A stretch of 11,199 nt of DNA, from the NCBI GenBank assembly GCA_946886405.1, contig CAMPIO010000107.1, positions 1 through 11,199 on the forward strand, given 5' to 3'. The translations under genes were made by a program, and so were the position numbers. Below, in pieces: positions 5,989 through 11,199 of the stretch; the stretch's first letter is position 1; each line of letters opens with the position of its first letter. Under the pieces are notes generated by a model. That model worked only from the letters and a program-made list of their open reading frames with translations. It was not told the DNA's origin and made no database searches. Source of the stretch: an uncultured Pseudoxanthomonas sp. (GTDB lineage Bacteria > Pseudomonadota > Gammaproteobacteria > Xanthomonadales > Xanthomonadaceae).

Positions 5989-6959
5989 CCGCGCTGTGCC
6001 TTGCTGTCCGAACGCAGCGCCGCCAGCAGCGCGACCATGTCGGCCGGGACCGGCGCGGTGACGCGGACCGGTTCGCTGCTGACCGGATGGGCGAATTCCA
6101 GCGTCTCGGCATGCAGCGCCTGACGACGGAAGCTGCGCAGCACCGCGATCAGTTCATCGCTGGCGCCCTTCGGCAGCCGCAGGGGCCCGCCATACAGCGG
6201 GTCACCGATGATCGGGTACTTGATGTGCGCCATGTGCACGCGGATCTGGTGCGTGCGGCCGGTTTCCAGCCGGCATTCCAGCGCGGTGTGCGCGCGGAAG
6301 CGCTCGCGCAGGCGGTAATGCGTGACGGCGTCGCGGCCGTCCTCGCGCACCGCCATCTTCAGGCGGTCGCGGGGATGGCGGTCGATCGGCGCGTTCGCGG
6401 TGCCGCCGGACACCATCGCGCCGACCACCACCGCCAGGTACTGCCGGTGCACGTCGCGCGACGCCAGTTGGGCCACCAGCGAGGTGTGGGCCGGCAGCGT
6501 GCGGGCCACCACCATGACGCCGGACGTGTCCTTGTCGAGGCGGTGCACGATACCCGCGCGCGGCAATGCCGACAGCGACGGGTCGCGGAACAGCAACGCG
6601 TTGACCAGCGTGCCGGTGGGATTGCCCGCGCCGGGGTGCACGACCAGTCCGGCCGGCTTGTCCAGCACGAACACGTGCTCGTCCTCGTACAGGATGTCCA
6701 GCGGGATGTCTTCCGGCTCGGCATGGGTCTGGGTATCCAGCACCACGTCCAGACTGGCGGTCTCGCCGCCGCGCACGGGATCGCGCGGACGCACCACCTG
6801 GCCGTCCAGCAACGCATTGCCCGACTTGATCCACTCCGTGAGACGCGAGCGGGAGAATTCGGGGAACAGTTCGGCCAGGGCGGCGTCGAAGCGCCGGCCG
6901 GCAGCGCTGGCGGGCACGATCGCCGTGCGGGGGGTATCGGGGGATTCGGGTTCGGTCAT
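5985..6959 (-). CDS. rluD: 23S rRNA pseudouridine synthase RluD
   Basis: This encodes 324 residues. RluD converts U1911, U1915 and U1917 (E. coli numbering) in helix 69 of 23S rRNA to pseudouridine, which matters for ribosome assembly and release-factor function. An N-terminal S4 RNA-binding domain (about residues 22-80; [20 protein letters not shown] and [12 protein letters not shown]) precedes the RluA-type catalytic domain. That domain has [20 protein letters not shown] (98-117) and the active-site motif HRLDKDTSG with catalytic Asp142. The downstream blocks [18 protein letters not shown] and [11 protein letters not shown] are all intact. ATG 6959-6957 is taken as the start. A TTG at 6965-6963 would add two residues, and GGA in the leader is spaced better for that TTG, so the exact start is uncertain. 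It is the first gene of the rluD-pgeF-DUF4166 unit and diverges from bamD. Confidence 0.96.
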   Translation of the reverse strand: MTEPESPDTPRTAIVPASAAGRRFDAALAELFPEFSRSRLTEWIKSGNALLDGQVVRPRDPVRGGETASLDVVLDTQTHAEPEDIPLDILYEDEHVFVLDKPAGLVVHPGAGNPTGTLVNALLFRDPSLSALPRAGIVHRLDKDTSGVMVVARTLPAHTSLVAQLASRDVHRQYLAVVVGAMVSGGTANAPIDRHPRDRLKMAVREDGRDAVTHYRLRERFRAHTALECRLETGRTHQIRVHMAHIKYPIIGDPLYGGPLRLPKGASDELIAVLRSFRRQALHAETLEFAHPVSSEPVRVTAPVPADMVALLAALRSDSKAQRG

Positions 6960-7034
6960 GCGCAAAAGACATCCAGGAAGGCCATGCCCCGGTCCGTATT
7001 GGCCGATTGTTCATGGCGAAGGCGGCGCCTAGGC

Positions 7035-7040
7035 TATCAT
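7035..7040 (+). promoter_or_regulatory. Candidate -10 element for bamD
   Basis: TATCAT stands in an otherwise GC-rich stretch 38 bp before the bamD ATG. TTGTTC (7007-7012) lies too far upstream (22 bp) to be a standard -35, so this would be a weak or activator-dependent promoter. The 119-bp gap between rluD and bamD holds no other clear promoter signal. I see no convincing rluD promoter on the opposite strand. Confidence 0.3.
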
Positions 7041-7078
7041 CGACGGCCTGTTTCCCTGCCGCGGCCTGCCGCCAGCCC

Positions 7079-7966
7079 ATGACCCAGCGTGCCTTTCCCC
7101 GCTCCGCCCGCCCCTCCGCGACTGCCCGTCTCGTCCTGCTGGCCCTGGTCGTCGCCCTCGCCGGCACCGGCTGCGGCAAGATCTTCAAGAAGAAGGACGC
7201 GGCCGAGAACCAGCCTGTCGAGGTGATGTACGAAGAAGGCCACAAGGCGATGGTCAACAACAACTGGGATCGCGGCCTGCTGAATTTCCGCCGCCTGATC
7301 GCCCAGTACCCCTACGGTGCGTACACCGAGCAGGCGTTGATGGAATCGGCCTACGCCGAGTACAAGGCCGGCAAGCTGGATGACGCGATCACCACGATCG
7401 ACCGCTTCATCCGCACCTACCCGACCCACCGCAACATCCCCTACATGTATTACCTGCGCGGGTTGGCCAACTCGAACCGCGACACGGTGTTCCTGCAGAA
7501 GGTGTGGCGCCTGGATGCCAGCCGCCGCGACCTGGCCACGCCGATGCAGGGCTACAACGACTTCGCCCGCGTGGCCGAGAACTATCCCAACAGCCGCTAT
7601 GCCGCCGATGCACGCCAGCGCATGACGGCCCTGCGCGACCAGTTCGCACTGCATGAGCTGGACACCGCGATCTATTACCTGCGTCGCGACGCCTGGGTGT
7701 CGGCCGCCAGCCGCGCCAAGTACCTGCTGGAAACCTACCCGCAGAGCGCCTACCAGAACGACGCCGTCGCCGTGCTCGCCGAGGCGTATACCCAGTTGGG
7801 CAACGAAACGCTGGCCGCCGATGCCAAGCGCGTGCTGGAGCTCAACGATCCGCAGCACCCGTGGCTGGCCGGCAAGTTCCCCGACTATCCGTGGATGGTG
7901 CGCCGCCTGAACCCGTTCGCCGGCGAGAAATCCAGCAACACGGTGGACCAGCGCAAGGACGACTGA
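7079..7966 (+). CDS. bamD: Outer-membrane assembly lipoprotein BamD (ComL)
   Basis: This 295-residue lipoprotein is the essential partner of BamA in the BAM complex, which folds beta-barrel proteins into the outer membrane. Residues 1-31 form a signal segment with a basic start, hydrophobic core LVLLALVVALAG and lipidated Cys32. The residues before Cys are Gly-Thr-Gly, so the -3 position is Gly rather than the usual Leu/Val/Ile. TPR-like helical repeats follow: VMYEEGHKAMVNNNWDRGLL, FRRLIAQYPYGAYTEQALME, AEYKAGKLDDAITTIDRFIR and later YDFARVAENYPNSRYAADAR-type segments. The YYLRGLA and YPQSAYQNDAVAVLAEAYTQ blocks are typical of the family. ATG 7079 is chosen because the signal segment begins there; extending to an upstream start at 7007 adds 24 unlikely residues. 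No clear Shine-Dalgarno is present. Transcription ends at a strong terminator just downstream. Confidence 0.95.
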   Translation: MTQRAFPRSARPSATARLVLLALVVALAGTGCGKIFKKKDAAENQPVEVMYEEGHKAMVNNNWDRGLLNFRRLIAQYPYGAYTEQALMESAYAEYKAGKLDDAITTIDRFIRTYPTHRNIPYMYYLRGLANSNRDTVFLQKVWRLDASRRDLATPMQGYNDFARVAENYPNSRYAADARQRMTALRDQFALHELDTAIYYLRRDAWVSAASRAKYLLETYPQSAYQNDAVAVLAEAYTQLGNETLAADAKRVLELNDPQHPWLAGKFPDYPWMVRRLNPFAGEKSSNTVDQRKDD

Positions 7967-7982
7967 CCGTCCTGCCGGTCAT

Positions 7983-8020
7983 GGAAACGAAAAAGGGCCT
8001 CGCGGCCCTTTTTCGTTTCC
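7983..8020. terminator. Bidirectional intrinsic terminator between bamD and the VKOR gene
   Basis: A perfect 17-bp stem (7983-7999 with 8004-8020) with a TCGC loop has five A and five T bases in its arms. A U-tract therefore lies inside the hairpin arm on both strands, as in typical convergent terminators. It starts 16 bp after the bamD stop and 21 bp after the stop of the opposing VKOR-Trx gene, and so should serve both. Confidence 0.92.
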
Positions 8021-8041
8021 TGCGGCGTTACCTCCACGCGC

Positions 8042-8929
8042 TCAGTCCGACGTGGCGGCCCTGTCCCAGTCGAAGCGCGTCAGCACCGCCAGTTGCTGCG
8101 GCTCCATCACGCCGTTGTGTTCGATGCCGTCGATGACCCAGGTGGGGAACACGGTCACGCCCGCCGCAGCGCAGGCGGAGATCATCGGCGCATTGCGTCC
8201 ACCGGGCGAGCATTCGACGTACGGCAGGCGATCCGCCGCGTGGCCGAACTGGCGCTTCTGCCGGCTGCATTCCACGCACCACGATGCACCGTAGAACTTC
8301 GCGCCGTAGTCGGACAGATGCTGCGCCAGCGCTTCGGCGCGGCGACTTTCCGGCCGCTGGTTCAGCAGTCCGCTCTGGTGCACGTGCAGCACTGCCACGA
8401 CCAACAGCACCGGCACCGCCTGCACCGCCCACCAGCGCGTCCACGGCTGGCCGGGCGCTGCTGCGGGACGACGCAACTGCAGCCACGCGAACATCGCCAC
8501 CAGCACCGCCAGCGAGGCCAGGCAGCCGATGCAGTACGCATCGAGCACGAACGCGCCTACCGCAGTCAGGTACACGCTGATCGCCAACCCCAGCAGCACC
8601 AGCCGCCATTGGCGTTGCCAGCGCAGCAGTGGCGACGCCTTTCGCGCCAGCGACACCAGCGCGACCACCGCATACAGGCCGAACCCCCACAGCGCCATCG
8701 GCAGGCCCAGCAGCGTGGACCAGCCACTGCGCCGGATCGCATCGCAACCACCCTCGGCGGTGCAGAACGCGGATACCGAACCGCTACCTGCCGTCCACGC
8801 CAGGTAACCGGTGATCAGCAGGCCCAGCGCCGCCAGCGCCAGCATCACCCGATCCGGCGGTATCGTCGGACGCGGCGTGGGCGCCGCAGGACGGTCGCGA
8901 TGCGGCGAACGCTTCTTCTTCCTTGTCAT
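8042..8929 (-). CDS. VKOR-thioredoxin fusion (vitamin K epoxide reductase family disulfide-generating protein)
   Basis: This 295-residue inner-membrane protein should oxidise thiols in the periplasm and pass electrons to quinone, doing the work of DsbB with a built-in DsbA-like partner. After a basic N-tail, helices lie near residues 28-47, 72-94, 108-128, 132-151 and 166-183. Loop cysteines Cys56 and Cys62 and the quinone-proximal pair Cys133/Cys136 (AYCIGC) are the full VKOR set. The C-terminal thioredoxin-like domain has YGASWCVEC (Cys218/Cys221), the family-typical LPYVEC (Cys240) and a cis-Pro in VFPTWVIDG (Pro262). VKOR-Trx fusions of this order are known in cyanobacteria and other bacteria. 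ATG 8929-8927 has GGAG at 6-nt spacing. It lies 34 bp downstream of nadE on the same strand, probably as an operon. Confidence 0.93.
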   Translation of the reverse strand: MTRKKKRSPHRDRPAAPTPRPTIPPDRVMLALAALGLLITGYLAWTAGSGSVSAFCTAEGGCDAIRRSGWSTLLGLPMALWGFGLYAVVALVSLARKASPLLRWQRQWRLVLLGLAISVYLTAVGAFVLDAYCIGCLASLAVLVAMFAWLQLRRPAAAPGQPWTRWWAVQAVPVLLVVAVLHVHQSGLLNQRPESRRAEALAQHLSDYGAKFYGASWCVECSRQKRQFGHAADRLPYVECSPGGRNAPMISACAAAGVTVFPTWVIDGIEHNGVMEPQQLAVLTRFDWDRAATSD

Positions 8930-8963
8930 GCCTGTCTCCGGGGCGGTGTCGCGGGACGCGTGT

Positions 8964-10601
8964 TCACAGCGCGTACTTGTTGGTGATCGGGTAGCGGCGC
9001 TCGCGACCGAACGCACGACGCGAGACCTTCGGTCCCGGCGCCGCCTGGTGACGCTTCCACTCGTTGATGCGCACCAGCCGCAACATGCGGTCGACGGTGG
9101 CGGCATCGAAACCGGCGGCGACGATCTCGTCGCGCGACTGCTCCATATCCACGTAGCGGAACAGGATCGCGTCCAGCACGTCGTACGGCGGCAACGAATC
9201 CTGGTCCTTCTGGTTCTCGCGCAGCTCGGCCGACGGCGGACGATCGATCACGGCCGGCGGGATCACCGGCGCGCCGCCGACGGTGTTGCGCCAGCGCGCG
9301 AGCGCGAAGACCTCGGTCTTGTACAGGTCCTTGATCGGCGCATAGCCGCCGCACATGTCGCCATAGATGGTGGCGTAGCCGACCGCGTACTCGCTCTTGT
9401 TGCCGGTGGTCAGCAGCAGGCCGCCGAACTTGTTGCTCAGCGCCATCAGGATCACGCCGCGGCTGCGCGACTGCAGGTTCTCCTCGGTGGTGTCGGCGGG
9501 CGTGTCACCGAAGATCGGGCCGAGCGCGTCCAGGAAGCCCTTGAACGGCGCTTCGATCGAGATCGCTTCCAGCGTCACGCCCATCGCCGCACACTGCTCG
9601 GCGGCCAGGTCGTTGGACAGGCCGGCGGTGTAGCGCGACGGCAGCCGCACCGCGGTGACGTTCTCCGCGCCCAGCGCATCGACGGCCAAGGCGAGCACGA
9701 TCGCCGAATCGATGCCGCCGGACAGCCCCAGCCACACCTTCGAGAATCCATTCTTGCCGCAGTAGTCGCGGATACCGCGCACGATGGCGCGCCAGGCCAG
9801 CGCATCGCGGCTCTCGTCACCGTCGTCGATCCATACGACCGGACTGAACGTTCGCGTGGCCACGTCGAAATCCACCACCAGCCACTGGTCGGTGAACGCG
9901 GCGGCGGCCGGATGCACCGTGCCATCGCCATTGGCGACCACGGACGCACCATCGAACACCACCGCATCCTGCCCGCCCACGACGTTGAGGTAGGCCAGCG
10001 CCATGCCGGTCTCGCGCGTGCGTTCGGCGATCAGCGCGTCGCGCTGCGCGTGCTTGTCGCGGTCGAACGGCGAGGCATTCGGCACGAGCGTCAGCACCGC
10101 ACCGCGTTGCGCGGTGTCGGCCAGCGGCTCGGGGAACCAGAGGTCCTCGCAGATCACCAGGCCCAGCGGCACGCCCTTCACCTCGAACGTACAGGCGCCG
10201 CCGTCCGGATCCACGTCGAAGTAGCGACGCTCGTCGAACACCGCGTAATTCGGAAGTTCGCGCTTGCGGTACGTCGCTTCGACCGCGCCGTCGCACAGCA
10301 CGCTGGCCGCGTTGTACACCACGCTGCCCGCGCTCTGCGGCCAGCCCACCACGGCGACGATGCCATGCGTGGTCGCCGCGATCTCGGTCAGTGCGGTCTC
10401 GCAGTCGGCCAGGAAGCGTGGCCGCAGCAACAGGTCTTCCGGCGGATAGCCGCTGACCGCCAGCTCGGGGAACAGCACCACGTCGGCCCCATACTCGTCG
10501 CGCGCCTCGGCGATCATGCGGCGGATGCTCTCGCTGTTCTGCGCGACCGCGCCGACCGGGAAATCGAACTGCGCCATCGCGATGCGGAGAGTCTGTGTCA
10601 T
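8964..10601 (-). CDS. nadE: Glutamine-dependent NAD+ synthetase NadE
   Basis: This complete 545-residue two-domain enzyme converts nicotinic acid adenine dinucleotide to NAD+, using ammonia released from glutamine and ATP. The N-terminal nitrilase-type glutaminase domain shows the Glu-Lys-Cys triad: Glu46 (LFPELAVSGY), Lys113 (YRKRELPNY) and Cys151 (LVICEDLW). The C-terminal synthetase domain has the ATP-pyrophosphatase P-loop LGLSGGIDSA (about 291-300), TTGNKSEYAVGYATIYGDM, and the PPSAELRENQKDQDSLPPYD block. All key residues are present, and length is normal for the bacterial glutamine-dependent form. The ATG at 10601-10599 has a GAAGG Shine-Dalgarno 5 nt upstream, and an extended -10 promoter lies just ahead. 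The upstream pckG gene is insulated from it by a terminator, and the VKOR-Trx gene follows 34 bp downstream. Confidence 0.97.
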   Translation of the reverse strand: MTQTLRIAMAQFDFPVGAVAQNSESIRRMIAEARDEYGADVVLFPELAVSGYPPEDLLLRPRFLADCETALTEIAATTHGIVAVVGWPQSAGSVVYNAASVLCDGAVEATYRKRELPNYAVFDERRYFDVDPDGGACTFEVKGVPLGLVICEDLWFPEPLADTAQRGAVLTLVPNASPFDRDKHAQRDALIAERTRETGMALAYLNVVGGQDAVVFDGASVVANGDGTVHPAAAAFTDQWLVVDFDVATRTFSPVVWIDDGDESRDALAWRAIVRGIRDYCGKNGFSKVWLGLSGGIDSAIVLALAVDALGAENVTAVRLPSRYTAGLSNDLAAEQCAAMGVTLEAISIEAPFKGFLDALGPIFGDTPADTTEENLQSRSRGVILMALSNKFGGLLLTTGNKSEYAVGYATIYGDMCGGYAPIKDLYKTEVFALARWRNTVGGAPVIPPAVIDRPPSAELRENQKDQDSLPPYDVLDAILFRYVDMEQSRDEIVAAGFDAATVDRMLRLVRINEWKRHQAAPGPKVSRRAFGRERRYPITNKYAL

Positions 10602-10630
10602 GTCGGCCTTCGTTGGGAGCGAGCGCCGGC

Positions 10631-10639
10631 ATTATCCCA
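10631..10639 (-). promoter_or_regulatory. Extended -10 promoter for nadE
   Basis: On the minus strand TGGGATAAT fits the extended -10 form TGnTATAAT with one change. It ends 29 bp upstream of the nadE ATG, so the leader would be about 22 nt, just enough for the GAAGG ribosome-binding site. No -35 match is seen, which suits extended -10 promoters. It lies between the pckG terminator and nadE. Confidence 0.5.
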
Positions 10640-10666
10640 GAGCTGCGGCGTGCCGCGCGCCCGTAC

Positions 10667-10708
10667 AAAAAAGCCCCGCGACGCCCCGGGAGGACGTAGG
10701 CGGGGCTT
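10667..10708 (-). terminator. Intrinsic terminator of pckG
   Basis: On the minus strand the stem AAGCCCCGC/GCGGGGCTT (10700-10708 pairing with 10671-10679, 9 bp) with a 20-nt loop runs directly into six T bases (10672-10667). It sits 30 bp after the pckG stop codon and before the nadE promoter, separating the two transcription units. Confidence 0.9.
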
Positions 10709-10738
10709 GCGCAGGAAAACGATGCGCGAGGCGGGGAA

Positions 10739-11199
10739 TCAGGGCGCCAGGCGGGCCGCGATGCGTTGCTGCTCGTCCTTCAGCGCCTGCGGGGTGCGGT
10801 CGCCGAATTCCTGCAGGTACTCGCCGATGCTGGCGAATTCGGCCTGCCAGCCGGCGCGGTCGAAGCCGAACAGCAGATCGTGCGCTTCATCGCTCAGCGC
10901 CACGCCGTCCAGGTTCAGGTCCTCGGCACGCGGCAGGTGGCCGATCGGGGTTTCCACCGCGTCAGCCGCGCCTTCGACGCGCTGGATCATCCACTCCAGC
11001 ACGCGCAGGTTCTCGCCGAAGCCCGGCCACAGGAATTTCCCGTCGCCGCCCTTGCGGAACCAGTTCACGTGGAAGATCTTCGGCAGCTTCGCGCCGGCCT
11101 GGTCGAACGACAGCCAGTGGGCGAAGTAGTCGGCGAAGTTGTAGCCGCAGAACGGCTTCATCGCCATCGGGTCGCGGCGCATCACGCCGACCGCGCCGG
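10739..11199 (-). CDS. pckG: Phosphoenolpyruvate carboxykinase (GTP), C-terminal part
   Basis: The last 153 codons of a GTP-type PEP carboxykinase enter from the right edge. The enzyme converts oxaloacetate and GTP to PEP, CO2 and GDP at the entry to gluconeogenesis. The reading frame begins GAVGVMRRDPMAMKPFCGYN, followed by FADYFAHWL, LPKIFHVNWFRKG and FLWPGFGENLRVLEWM. These are family blocks of the C-terminal nucleotide/mobile-lid domain of the GTP enzyme (WPGFGEN and FHVNWF are typical). The ATP-dependent PckA type has a different C-terminus and does not fit. The stop TGA is at 10741-10739. A clear terminator follows, so nadE is a separate unit. The N-terminus, with the substrate-binding and kinase-1 motifs, is outside the window. 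Confidence 0.96.
   Translation of the reverse strand, partial: GAVGVMRRDPMAMKPFCGYNFADYFAHWLSFDQAGAKLPKIFHVNWFRKGGDGKFLWPGFGENLRVLEWMIQRVEGAADAVETPIGHLPRAEDLNLDGVALSDEAHDLLFGFDRAGWQAEFASIGEYLQEFGDRTPQALKDEQQRIAARLAP

Noticed and set aside
7007..7078. Upstream start for bamD adding 24 residues
   Set aside because: The extension would precede the signal peptide with non-conserved residues and would include the candidate -10 element.
8930..9106. Upstream start for the VKOR-Trx gene
   Set aside because: It would overlap the nadE 3' end by more than 140 bp, whereas the ATG at 8929 has a clear GGAG ribosome-binding site.
8811..11129. 772-residue open frame on the plus strand opposite nadE and pckG
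   Set aside because: It lies antisense to two well-conserved enzymes with intact catalytic motifs and crosses their terminator and promoter. Its composition (Arg/His/Gln/Ala-rich) is typical of a shadow frame.
1..11199. CRISPR array, tRNA, rRNA, integrase or transposase genes
   Set aside because: I saw no spaced direct-repeat array, tRNA-like cloverleaf or recombinase motif on either strand; the repeats present are palindromic intergenic elements.

Overview
The window is about 11.2 kb of high-GC chromosomal DNA from a gammaproteobacterium, most likely a member of the Xanthomonadaceae (Pseudoxanthomonas, Stenotrophomonas, Xanthomonas or a relative). This rests on the strong G/C third-position bias, the divergent bamD / rluD-pgeF arrangement, the short 'GTAG'-headed palindromes that resemble the SMAG repeats described in Stenotrophomonas, and abundant CCCTCTCCCC-type palindromes between genes. 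No phage, transposase, CRISPR array, tRNA or rRNA gene is visible. It reads as housekeeping chromosome with repeat-rich intergenic gaps.

Layout from left to right. Positions 1-758 (-) hold the N-terminal part of a multi-pass permease related to the nucleobase/xanthine-uracil group, cut by the window edge. A long imperfect inverted repeat separates it from a small DUF3574 lipoprotein gene (862-1335, -). A divergent control region of about 180 bp with two clean palindromes follows, and then a complete TonB-dependent outer-membrane receptor (1519-3939, +). Behind the receptor lie a GNRA-looped hairpin and a head-outward pair of GTAG palindromes, the second of which supplies the stop codon of a DCC-family thiol-disulfide oxidoreductase gene (4044-4460, -). 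A 182-bp composite palindromic element (4489-4670) separates that gene from a tightly coupled unit, rluD > pgeF > DUF4166 (6959 down to 4700, -).

The lipoprotein gene bamD (7079-7966, +), needed for outer-membrane protein assembly, is divergent from rluD. It ends at a 17-bp perfect bidirectional terminator. This terminator is shared with the converging pair nadE (10601-8964, -) and a VKOR-thioredoxin fusion gene (8929-8042, -). The right edge carries the C-terminal part of GTP-dependent PEP carboxykinase (pckG, -), followed by its own intrinsic terminator.

Functional themes: envelope biogenesis and quality control (BamD, PgeF, the VKOR-Trx disulfide generator, the outer-membrane receptor and the lipoprotein), 23S rRNA pseudouridylation (RluD), NAD synthesis (NadE) and gluconeogenesis (PckG). 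I did not find a new multi-gene system. The most distinctive items are the layered palindromic elements that shape gene ends and starts, the operator-like palindromes ahead of the receptor, an unusual Arg-to-Pro change next to the PgeF metal site, and the two unassigned genes (DUF4166 and DCC) downstream of rluD-pgeF.
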